Of a stretch of 64,000 bases of DNA, positions 42,083 through 49,635 are shown piece by piece. This DNA comes from Rhodoplanes sp963840055 (GTDB taxonomy: Bacteria > Pseudomonadota > Alphaproteobacteria > Rhizobiales > Xanthobacteraceae): the NCBI GenBank assembly GCA_963840055.1, contig CAWIXM010000045.1, forward strand, positions 1 to 64,000, in the 5' to 3' direction. Position 1 is the stretch's first letter. The number at the start of each line of letters is the position of its first letter. The notes below the pieces were generated by a model. The model saw only the letters and a list, made by a program, of their open reading frames with translations. It was not told the DNA's origin and ran no database searches. Made by a program: the position numbers and the translations under genes.

Positions 42083-42338
42083 GCGATCACGCTCCGGCTT
42101 CAAAGAGGCGGCATAGCCAAATGGCCAACCTTGCGTTTCGGCCCTTGTGTTTCGGCCGAAAATTGCAGCGAGATTGCGGCCAGCGAACCGCCCGCAGGTG
42201 GCGGCAGCCGAAGCAGCGACACAATGACGTCCGGATAGCCGCAAACTGCAATGAAAACGCTCCAATTCTGTGGTTTGCTTGTGGCATATTCATTGCCAAG
42301 TCATCCTCGTCGCCATCGATTCGTCGGAAGCGCGATCC

Positions 42339-43334
42339 ATGCAGCCCGAACGCGACATCGACCCGTTCCAAGTCTCCTCGCCCCGTATCTACTTGGTTCG
42401 GATGCTGACTTTCCTGACCCTCGGTGCCCTCTTGGTGATCATTTTGCACCGCCAGATCTGGGTGGCGTTCCTCGCCAATCCCGGCTTGAACGGGTTGATC
42501 ATCGGCGTGCTTGTGATCGGCATCCTCCTGTCGTTCCGCCAGGTTCTCCGATTGTTTCCCGAGGTCGCGTGGGTGAATGGGTTTCGGCTCGCCGATCCGG
42601 GCCTTGCGGTTGAGCGCTCGCCCTCTTTGCTCGCGCCTATGGCGGTCATTCTCGGCGACCGCAGGGGCGGCGGGATGGCGTTGTCGACGCCGGCAATGCG
42701 CGGCATCCTCGATTCGATCGCCAGCCGGCTCGACGAAGCGCGCGACACCTCGCGCTATATGACTGGCCTCTTGGTCTTTCTCGGCCTGCTCGGCACCTTC
42801 TGGGGCCTGATTGAAACGGTCGGGTCGGTCGGCAAAGTCATCGAGGGTTTAAAGGTCGGCGGCGACGCCGCGGCGATGTTCGACTCCCTCAGGGATGGTC
42901 TCGCCGCGCCGCTTGGCGGCATGGGTATATCCTTCTCCTCCTCGCTGTTCGGCCTGGCCGGTTCGCTTATCCTCGGCTTTCTCGATCTACAGACGAGCCA
43001 GGCGCAGAACCGCTTCTATACCGAGCTTGAGGACTGGCTCGCGACCACGGTGCGCGACCGCGGCGTGGAGATCAGGCCCGGCCAGCCTGTAACGGCGATG
43101 GGCAGCGAGGTGCGCGTCGCGCTCGATCGGCTGCGTGAGGCGATCGGAGAAGTCGGTTCCAACAAGGCCGCCACCAACGCCATGGCCAATCTTGCGGAAG
43201 CGATCCAGGGACTGGTGCACCACATGCGCAACGAGCAACAGATGCTGCGCGACTGGGTCGAGGGCCAGGCGGAGCAGCAGCAGGAGGTGCGCCGGCTGCT
43301 CGAAGTCCTCGCGCGCGAACGGGCGAGGACGTGA
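42339..43334 (+). CDS. MotA/TolQ/ExbB-family channel protein
   Basis: A 331-residue inner-membrane protein from ATG 42339. Two N-terminal helices (about residues 20-38 and 47-68), then the MotA/TolQ/ExbB domain with TGLLVFLGLLGTFWGLIETV and GMGISFSSSLFGLAGSLILGFLDL. The C-terminal 100 residues are helical and Gln/Glu-rich. It overlaps the ribosome region of a MotB-like gene 1 bp later, so the two form a proton or ion channel pair of the MotAB/ExbBD/ZorAB kind. No flagellar genes are near. Confidence 0.88.
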   Translation: MQPERDIDPFQVSSPRIYLVRMLTFLTLGALLVIILHRQIWVAFLANPGLNGLIIGVLVIGILLSFRQVLRLFPEVAWVNGFRLADPGLAVERSPSLLAPMAVILGDRRGGGMALSTPAMRGILDSIASRLDEARDTSRYMTGLLVFLGLLGTFWGLIETVGSVGKVIEGLKVGGDAAAMFDSLRDGLAAPLGGMGISFSSSLFGLAGSLILGFLDLQTSQAQNRFYTELEDWLATTVRDRGVEIRPGQPVTAMGSEVRVALDRLREAIGEVGSNKAATNAMANLAEAIQGLVHHMRNEQQMLRDWVEGQAEQQQEVRRLLEVLARERART

Positions 43335-43335
43335 A

Positions 43336-44367
43336 ATGGCGCTGGCTCGCTCCCGCCGCGACCGCGGAGTCGATTACTGGCCCGGCTTTGTCGACGCGCT
43401 GTCGACGCTCGTGCTTGGTATCATCTTCCTGCTCACGGTCTTCGTCGTGGTGCAGTTCTTCCTGTCGCAGGAAGTTGCGGGCAAGGACACCGCGCTGGCG
43501 CGGCTCACCGCGCAGATCGCCCAGCTCACCGATATGTTGTCCTTGGAAAAAGTCGGCAAGGCCAACCTCGAAGAGGAGCTTGCGCGCTTGCAGGCGAGTC
43601 TTGCCGGCGCCGAAAGTGAACGCGACAAGCTCAAGGCCGGGGCCGGGCCCGGCGGCTTGCAGGATCAGCTCGGCGCCGCCCAAGGCAAGGTCAGCAAACT
43701 GTCCGGCGTGCTCGACCTGGAGAAACGGGCGACCGCCCGCGCGCTCGCTCAGGTCGAATTGCTCAACCAGCAGATCGCGGCGCTACGGCGCCAACTCACC
43801 GCGCTGGAAACGGCGTTGGAGGCCGCGGAGAGCAAAGACAAGGAGTCCCAGACGCGCATTGCCGATCTCGGCCAGCGGCTCAATGTCGCGCTGGCGCAGC
43901 GGGTGCAGGAACTGGCGCGCTATCGCTCGGACTTCTTCGGCCGCTTGCGCGCGATCCTCGGCAACCGTCCAGAGATCCGCATCGTCGGCGATCGCTTCGT
44001 CTTCCAGTCCGAGATCCTATTCGACTCCGCGCAAGCGCAACTGCGTCCGGAAGGCCTTCAGGAACTCGACAAGCTCGCCGCGGCGCTGATCGATCTAGAA
44101 AAACGGATTCCGTCGGACATACCCTGGGTGCTGCGCGTAGACGGCCATACCGACATCCGGCCGATCTCCAATCCGCAATTTCCCTCCAACTGGGCGCTGT
44201 CCGCCGCGCGGGCCATTTCGGTCGTGCAATATCTCATCAGCAAGGGCGTGTCGCCTCAGCACCTGGTCGCCGCCGGCTTCGGCGAATATCAGCCGCTCGA
44301 TCCCGATCGAACCGAAGAGGCATTTCAGCGCAACCGTCGCCTCGAACTGAAGCTGACCGAACGGTAA
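43336..44367 (+). CDS. MotB/OmpA-like peptidoglycan-binding partner
   Basis: A 343-residue protein from ATG 43336. One membrane helix (residues about 17-43) holds the likely ion-binding Asp D20 in PGFVDALSTLVLGI. A long coiled coil follows (about 50-205), then a C-terminal OmpA peptidoglycan-binding domain with LRVDGHTDIRP and NWALSAARAISVVQYL. It would anchor a channel made with the MotA-like protein to the wall. The coiled coil is unusually long for flagellar MotB and resembles the ZorB or generic rhizobial 'peptidoglycan-binding' type. Confidence 0.88.
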   Translation: MALARSRRDRGVDYWPGFVDALSTLVLGIIFLLTVFVVVQFFLSQEVAGKDTALARLTAQIAQLTDMLSLEKVGKANLEEELARLQASLAGAESERDKLKAGAGPGGLQDQLGAAQGKVSKLSGVLDLEKRATARALAQVELLNQQIAALRRQLTALETALEAAESKDKESQTRIADLGQRLNVALAQRVQELARYRSDFFGRLRAILGNRPEIRIVGDRFVFQSEILFDSAQAQLRPEGLQELDKLAAALIDLEKRIPSDIPWVLRVDGHTDIRPISNPQFPSNWALSAARAISVVQYLISKGVSPQHLVAAGFGEYQPLDPDRTEEAFQRNRRLELKLTER

Positions 44368-44469
44368 TATACGGTTCGCGCGGGCGGGCGCTCGAGCCAG
44401 GATAAGATGAAACGCGGTGGGGGTCTTGCCGCGCCGATGGAGAGCGGTGATCCTGCGCTGGGGGTCCGC

Positions 44470-44946
44470 ATGCTCAAACACTTCACCGTCCGGTATTACC
44501 AAAAAGATGACGAGGACGCCGCGATTGATCTATGGCGGCGCACGTGGCAGGTCGCTTATCCCGCTTTCGATTTTTCCGCGCGCGTCGCCTGGTGGCGCGA
44601 GCGCTGGCGGCGCGAACTGGTTCCCATGTCGGCGATCACGGTCGCCGAGACCGACGGCAAGCTGATCGGCTTCGTCACCATCGAGGAGACCGGCTATCTC
44701 GATCAGATCGTCGTTGCGCCGGAAGTCTGGGGCTCGACGGTCGCAGCGGCGTTGCTCGACGAGGCAAAGATGATCGCGCCGCACGGCATCGACCTGCACG
44801 TCAACAAGGACAATGTGCGGGCGATCCGGTTCTACGAGAAGCACGGATTTTTCGTCGGCGGCGAGGACGTGAACCCGAGCTCGCAATCGCCCATCCTGAT
44901 GATGTGCTGGCGGCCCAACAGCCCGGCCGACGCCGCTTACTGGTAA
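44470..44946 (+). CDS. GNAT family N-acetyltransferase
   Basis: A 158-residue acetyltransferase from ATG 44470; an earlier in-frame ATG at 44407 adds a leader. Acetyl-CoA binding region YLDQIVVAPEVWGSTVAAALLDEAK and the C-terminal NVRAIRFYEKHGFFVGGEDVN are typical. Substrate unknown. It follows the MotB-like gene by about 100 bp. Confidence 0.88.
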   Translation: MLKHFTVRYYQKDDEDAAIDLWRRTWQVAYPAFDFSARVAWWRERWRRELVPMSAITVAETDGKLIGFVTIEETGYLDQIVVAPEVWGSTVAAALLDEAKMIAPHGIDLHVNKDNVRAIRFYEKHGFFVGGEDVNPSSQSPILMMCWRPNSPADAAYW

Positions 44947-44989
44947 CGGCGGCGCTCGTTCCCCATCTGGTCAAGCAGGGAACGAAACG

Positions 44990-45190
44990 ATGGGACGCTT
45001 TCTCATCATTGTCGGTTTGACGATCGTGGTGATCGGACTGCTCTGGCCGTGGCTCACGCGCCTCGGCCTCGGGCGCCTGCCCGGAGACATCTACATCCAG
45101 GGCGAACGCGGCTCGTTATATATCCCGATTACGACGAGCATCCTAGTCAGCCTCGCTTTGAGCCTCCTGCTCTGGCTGTTCTCGCGCTGA
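44990..45190 (+). CDS. DUF2905 family small membrane protein
   Basis: A 66-residue protein with two hydrophobic helices (residues 3-20 and 45-64) around a short loop with LGRLPGDIYIQGERG, the DUF2905 hallmark. Function unknown. It lies 43 bp after the GNAT gene with an AGGGAACG ribosome site. Confidence 0.92.
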   Translation: MGRFLIIVGLTIVVIGLLWPWLTRLGLGRLPGDIYIQGERGSLYIPITTSILVSLALSLLLWLFSR

Positions 45191-45221
45191 CATCCACGGC
45201 TCCGCACGCTTGCTTCCAGCG

Positions 45222-47045
45222 TCACTCCGCCGCGACGGCCGTGTCGAACTGCAGCCTGGCGAGCCGCGCATAAAGGCCGCCCCGCTGCACCAGCGTGTCA
45301 TGCGTTCCTTCCTCGACGATGCGGCCACGATCGAGCACCAGGATGCGGTCGCAGGAGAGCACGGTCGCGAGCCGGTGCGCGATCACGAGCGTCGTCCGCC
45401 CCTGCATCAGGTGCGTGAGAGCCTCCTGCACCAGCGTCTCGTTCTCGGCGTCGAGCGAAGACGTCGCCTCGTCGAGCAAGAGCAGCGACGCATCGCGCAG
45501 GATCGCGCGCGCGATCGCTACGCGCTGCCGCTCCCCGCCCGACAGCATGACGCCGCGTTCGCCGACCATCGTGTCCAATCCCTGCGGCAATCGGGCGATG
45601 AATTCGGAAGCGACGGCAAGCGCGGCCGCCCGCGCGATTTCGGCCTCGGACGCGTCCGGCCGGCCGAAGCGGATGTTTTCCCCGACGCTCGCCGCGAACA
45701 CCACCGCGTCCTGCGGCACCAGCGCGATATGGGCGCGCAGCTCGCGCGGATCGGCGTCGGAGAGGCGCACGCCGTCGAAAGCCACGGTCCCCGAGCCCGG
45801 ATCGTAGAAGCGTTGTATCAAGTGGAAGATCGTGCTCTTGCCCGCCCCGGAAGGTCCGACAATGGCTAACTTCTCGCCCGGAAGGACCCGGAAGGAGACT
45901 TCGTCGAGCGCGGCGACTTCCGGCCGCGTCGGATAAGCGAAACACACGCGATCGAAGGCGACCTCGCCCTGCCCGCGCGCCGGCAGAGGCGTCGGGCGGG
46001 ACGGCGCGGTGATCACCGGCTGCACCGCGAGCACCTCGCTCAGGCGCTCGGCGGCGCCAGCGGCCTGCGAAATCTCGCCCCACATTTGCGATAACTCGCC
46101 CAGCGCGCCTGCTGCGAATACGGCATAGAGCACGAACTGGCTGAGGCGCCCCGCCGTGATCCGCTGATCAACCACGTCCTGCGCGCCAACCCACAGGACG
46201 ATGACCACGCTCGCAAATACGAGGAAGATCACCACCGCCGTAAGCCACGCGCGCGCCCGCGTGGAGTGCAGCGCGGCGGAATAGGCACGCTCGACCGCGG
46301 CGGAGAACCGGCCGGTTGCGAGCTTTTCGTTGGTAAAAGCCTGCAGAATGCGCATCGCCCCGATGAGCTCGGCGGCGTAGGCGGAAGCCTCGGCGAGCGT
46401 GTCCTGTGCGGTGCGCGAGCGACGGCGAACCATTCGCCCGAAAGCGACGAGCGGAAGCACGATCACCGGAATGACGGCGATCACGAATAAGGACAGCCGC
46501 GGACTGGTGACCACCATCATCACCGCCGAGCCGAGAAACAGCACGAGATTGCGCAGCGCAACCGATACCGAGGTCCCGACCGCGGTCTTGATCTGGGTCG
46601 TATCGGCGGTCAGACGCGACACGAGTTCGCCCGTGCGCGCGGTGTCGAAGAAGGCCGCCGATAGCCCGGTCAGATGGTCGAACACGGTTGCGCGCAGATC
46701 GGCCACGACCCGCTCGCCAATGGTGGTGACGAGGTAGTAGCGGAGCGCGCTCGCCGCCGCCAGCACCGCGGCGACGGCGATCAGCACCGTGAAATACTGA
46801 TCGATAAGGCCGATGCGTTCTTCGCTGAAACCGAAATCGATCATGCGCCGGACGGCGATCGGCACCGCGAGCGTTGCGAGGGAGGCGACGAGGAGAGCAA
46901 GCAGAGCGCCCAAAGCGCGCATGCGGTAGCGCGCAATGAATGGCATCATCGCAAAAAACGGCCGAATGCTGCGCCGGCGCGTTCCGGCCGGCGGTTCGAC
47001 GGGCGTGGCCGAGGCGAGGCCCTGCTCTTCTCTGCTGAAGTTCAT
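45222..47045 (-). CDS. ABC exporter, fused membrane and ATPase domains (MsbA-like)
   Basis: A 607-residue half-transporter. The N-terminal six-helix ABC_membrane domain spans about residues 35-320; the ATPase follows with GPSGAGKST (Walker A), LSGGERQRVAIARAI (signature), LLLLDEATSSLD (Walker B) and AHRLATV (switch His). It works as a homodimer, exporting lipids or drugs. This group sits beside rpmE in many rhizobia, and substrate is unknown. Divergent from rpmE. Confidence 0.94.
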   Translation of the reverse strand: MNFSREEQGLASATPVEPPAGTRRRSIRPFFAMMPFIARYRMRALGALLALLVASLATLAVPIAVRRMIDFGFSEERIGLIDQYFTVLIAVAAVLAAASALRYYLVTTIGERVVADLRATVFDHLTGLSAAFFDTARTGELVSRLTADTTQIKTAVGTSVSVALRNLVLFLGSAVMMVVTSPRLSLFVIAVIPVIVLPLVAFGRMVRRRSRTAQDTLAEASAYAAELIGAMRILQAFTNEKLATGRFSAAVERAYSAALHSTRARAWLTAVVIFLVFASVVIVLWVGAQDVVDQRITAGRLSQFVLYAVFAAGALGELSQMWGEISQAAGAAERLSEVLAVQPVITAPSRPTPLPARGQGEVAFDRVCFAYPTRPEVAALDEVSFRVLPGEKLAIVGPSGAGKSTIFHLIQRFYDPGSGTVAFDGVRLSDADPRELRAHIALVPQDAVVFAASVGENIRFGRPDASEAEIARAAALAVASEFIARLPQGLDTMVGERGVMLSGGERQRVAIARAILRDASLLLLDEATSSLDAENETLVQEALTHLMQGRTTLVIAHRLATVLSCDRILVLDRGRIVEEGTHDTLVQRGGLYARLARLQFDTAVAAE

Positions 47046-47149
47046 TTGGCGACCCGTTGTTGACCCTTCACCGGCAACTTGTATCCCCGCGCGGTGTCAG
47101 TTATAGACGCCCGGCCCCGGAAAATCCGGTGTTGGCAGGATTTTGACCG

Positions 47150-47374
47150 ATGAAACCCGACATCCACCCCCAATATCACACCATTAAGGTCGTGATGACC
47201 GATGGCACCGAGTTCGAGACGCGGACGACTTGGGGCAATCCGGGCGACACACTGCGGCTTGACATCGACTCGAAGTCGCATCCGGCCTGGACCGGCGGCA
47301 CGCAACAGCTCGTCGATCGCGGCGGGCGCGTCTCGCGCTTCCAGAAAAAGTTCTCCGGATTGGGCCTAAAATAG
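47150..47374 (+). CDS. rpmE: 50S ribosomal protein L31
   Basis: A 74-residue protein: MKPDIHPQYHTIKVVMTDGTEFETRTTWG and SHPAWTGGTQQLVDRGGRVSRFQKKF match alphaproteobacterial L31. It lacks the four zinc cysteines of the C+ form, so it is the zinc-independent type. Its end nearly touches the convergent rcdA gene. Confidence 0.97.
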   Translation: MKPDIHPQYHTIKVVMTDGTEFETRTTWGNPGDTLRLDIDSKSHPAWTGGTQQLVDRGGRVSRFQKKFSGLGLK

Positions 47375-47393
47375 GCGGGAGACGCTCTCGGCC

Positions 47394-47918
47394 TTATGGG
47401 TGCTCGCCGCCCCCGAAAGCGGCCTTGAGCAGGCCGAGTTGCCGGTCGAGGGGGTTCGCGCGCCCCTCGCTTGCAGGAGCGGGAGCATGGATTGTCGCAT
47501 CCAACCGGCGAACATCCGCCTGCAACCGCGACGTTCTTTGGATCAGCTCGACCAGTTGCTCCGGCAGAACCGCGAGCACTTCTTCGTTAACGATTTCTGG
47601 TTCGCCTAGCCTGACCCGCGTCTTTTCCTTATTCGCCTGAGTCAGCGACATCTCCCCTTCGTTAACGGCGCGATGCAGAAGCAGCCACGAGGCGAGTTGC
47701 ATCAACCGCGTAGTCAGACGCATGCTCTCGGTTGCATAGGACAGCGCGGCCGCACGCGTGAGCCTCTTCGACTCCCGACGCCCCGGCCCGTCGAGATAGG
47801 CGGCAGTTTCTTCGACGAGCTTCATGCCGTCGCGAAAGAGGACCGAGAAGGCCTGCGAGGCCGCAAGCCTCTCGCCAAAAGCGATGAGGCCCCCTTCACT
47901 ACCCGCACGTTCCGCCAT
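47394..47918 (-). CDS. rcdA: RcdA (DUF1465), ClpXP adaptor of CtrA proteolysis
   Basis: A 174-residue helical protein from ATG 47918 (MAERAGSEGGLIAFGERLAASQ); the frame stays open for another 40 residues upstream but those are not conserved. DUF1465 marks: FRDGMKLVEETAAYLDGPGRRESK, AALSYATESMRLTTRLMQLASWLL and ALHRAVNEGEMS. In Caulobacter RcdA binds CpdR-primed ClpXP and, with PopA, delivers CtrA for destruction at G1-S. CpdR is also in this window. RcdA and rpmE are convergent, 19 bp apart. Confidence 0.85.
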   Translation of the reverse strand: MAERAGSEGGLIAFGERLAASQAFSVLFRDGMKLVEETAAYLDGPGRRESKRLTRAAALSYATESMRLTTRLMQLASWLLLHRAVNEGEMSLTQANKEKTRVRLGEPEIVNEEVLAVLPEQLVELIQRTSRLQADVRRLDATIHAPAPASEGRANPLDRQLGLLKAAFGGGEHP

Positions 47919-48127
47919 CACGACCTCAACCCAGCTTGCACAAACCAGGAACCCGACTTGTGTGGAAAATATTACTAAACAACGGCTTAGAACGAATTCC
48001 CGGATGAGTGGAACGGACTTCGCTCTGAGCGCCGGCAAATTATGACTCGTGCAATCGAGGCGAGTCCAGCAGCAGAAGCGTCAACTTGACGACATAGTTT
48101 CCGCCGAGCCCGAGCAGCGTCAGGCGC

Positions 48128-48155
48128 AAAAAAAAGCCGCCGTTGCCGGCGGCTT
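48128..48155 (-). terminator. Strong terminator on the minus strand
   Basis: 8-bp stem AAGCCGCC/GGCGGCTT with a six-base loop; read on the minus strand it is followed by eight T residues. It ends a transcript coming from the DUF1192 side. Confidence 0.88.
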
Positions 48156-48240
48156 AGAAGTGTCAACAGGGAGGCGTCAACAGAGTGGACGGGAGCCACT
48201 CGCGTCCACAAAGTGGACGGACGCTCTAGTAGTAATCGGG
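48128..48240 (-). ncRNA. Candidate small RNA or structured 3'UTR
   Basis: Upstream of the terminator, the minus strand has a perfect hairpin CGTCCAC-TTT-GTGGACG (48206-48222), two copies of TGTTGAC (near 48163 and 48177) and a single-stranded anti-Shine-Dalgarno-like CCTCCC between them (48169-48174). This layout resembles rhizobial trans-acting RNAs, but no promoter was identified, so it could be the tail of the DUF1192 message. Confidence 0.4.
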
Positions 48241-48310
48241 AAAGCTTAACGTCCCCCTAACTTTGCGGAAAAATGCGCCCCCGCGCCCGCGCCTTGGTCC
48301 TAACCCCCTC

Positions 48311-48496
48311 TCACCTCTTGAAAAATTGGTCGGCAGCAGAGCGCGAGGCGCGCTTTTTGTTCAACGCCTCTTCGAGCCGGCCGATCTCCTCTCGCAAAAG
48401 CGCAATTCGTTCGGTGATCTCTTCCACCGACAATAAAGCGAGATCCTGACCGATTTCGTGAGCGATCTTCTTTTTCGGTCGATCGTCATCATCCAT
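48311..48496 (-). CDS. DUF1192 family small protein
   Basis: A 61-residue protein from ATG 48496 (MDDDDRPKKK). The rest is one amphipathic helix with LLSVEEITERIALLREEIGRLEEALNKKRASRSAADQFF, the DUF1192 pattern with heptads able to coil. Function unknown; soluble and cytoplasmic. A start 9 bp earlier is also possible. Confidence 0.93.
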   Translation of the reverse strand: MDDDDRPKKKIAHEIGQDLALLSVEEITERIALLREEIGRLEEALNKKRASRSAADQFFKR

Positions 48497-48632
48497 GGCG
48501 GGCATGGTTATTCTCCCTCAGGCCGAAGCGAGAGCCTAGCCTCGGCCGCGCCGATCGTCATCTAGCCCAAGGGTTTGTGCGCACCGGCCAATGCGGTAAG
48601 AAAAGCGACTCGCAACCCGTCAGGACCGTCAT

Positions 48633-49628
48633 ATGACCACCATCCCGGCCAACATGACCGCTATCGGCATTCGCGCGCCGGGCGGTCCCGAAGTCCTCGT
48701 CCCCGAGGAGCGGCCGGTTCCAACCCCGGGACCAGGCGAAATCTTGGTGGCCGTCAAGGCCGCAGGCGTCAACCGACCGGATGTGTTGCAGCGACGAGGC
48801 CTCTACCCCCCACCCAAGGGCGCGCCGGACATTCCCGGCCTCGAAATCGCGGGCGAGGTGGTCGCCTGTGGCCCCGGAGTAAAGCGCTGGCGGGAGGGCG
48901 ACCACGTCGCCGCACTAGTGATCGGAGGAGGCTACGCGCAGTACTGTGTTTCGCACGAAACCCATGCCTTGCCTGCACCGGCGAACCTGACGACCGTGGA
49001 AGCCGCCGCGCTGCCGGAGACCTTTTTCACCGTCTGGCACAATGTGTTCGAGCGCGGCGCGCTGAAGAGCGGCGAGACGCTTCTGGTGCACGGCGGAAGT
49101 TCGGGTATCGGAACGACGGCGATCCAGCTCGCCAAGGCGTTCGGCGCCCGCGTGATCACGACGGCCGGCTCGGCGGAAAAATGCGCGGCTTGCCGCGCGC
49201 TCGGGGCCGATCATGCCATCGACTACAAGTCAGAGGACTTCGTCACCGCCACCAAGGCTGCGACCGACGGCGGCGCCGACGTCATCCTCGACATGGTGGG
49301 CGGGGATTACATCGAGCGCAATTACGAGGCGGCGGCCATCGAGGGTCGCATTGTGCAGATCGGCTTTCAGGGTTCGTCGCGCGCGACCGTCGATTTTCGT
49401 CGCATCCTGCTCAAGCGCTTGCACCATACCGGTTCGACCCTGCGCTCGCGCTCCGTCGCCGACAAGGCGGCGATTGCGCGCGCGGTTGAAGAGAAGCTGT
49501 GGCCGCTGGTCGTCGCAGGCCGCGTGCGGCCGGTCATGGACCGGATCTTCCCGCTCACGGCCGCGGCGGACGCCCACGCGCGAATGGAATCGAGCGCCCA
49601 TATTGGCAAGATCGTGCTGACGATCTGA
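48633..49628 (+). CDS. NAD(P)H quinone oxidoreductase, PIG3-like
   Basis: A 331-residue medium-chain oxidoreductase without zinc sites. The quinone-oxidoreductase pattern is NRPDVLQRRGLYPPPKGAPDIPGLEIAGEVV, NADPH site VHGGSSGIGTTAIQLAKAFGARV, and end MESSAHIGKIVLTI. PIG3/TP53I3-type enzymes reduce quinones or handle electrophiles. It precedes the GGDEF/EAL gene by 7 bp and may be co-transcribed. Confidence 0.93.
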   Translation: MTTIPANMTAIGIRAPGGPEVLVPEERPVPTPGPGEILVAVKAAGVNRPDVLQRRGLYPPPKGAPDIPGLEIAGEVVACGPGVKRWREGDHVAALVIGGGYAQYCVSHETHALPAPANLTTVEAAALPETFFTVWHNVFERGALKSGETLLVHGGSSGIGTTAIQLAKAFGARVITTAGSAEKCAACRALGADHAIDYKSEDFVTATKAATDGGADVILDMVGGDYIERNYEAAAIEGRIVQIGFQGSSRATVDFRRILLKRLHHTGSTLRSRSVADKAAIARAVEEKLWPLVVAGRVRPVMDRIFPLTAAADAHARMESSAHIGKIVLTI

Positions 49629-49635
49629 CTGGCCG

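Larger units (their letters stand above)
47919..48310. other. Region between rcdA and DUF1192
   Basis: 392 bp. It holds the rcdA promoter side (47919-48050) and a candidate minus-strand small RNA or 3'UTR ending at the terminator 48128-48155. No protein gene seen. Confidence 0.5.

Noticed and set aside
42339..44367. Complete Zorya defence system
   Set aside because: Only ZorAB-like proteins are present; no ZorC, ZorD helicase or ZorE nuclease lies nearby and the MotA-like tail is too short.
48246..48261. CtrA-like site TTAA-N7-CTAAC
   Set aside because: One half-site deviates and it lies downstream of DUF1192, more than 300 bp upstream of rcdA, so it may be chance.
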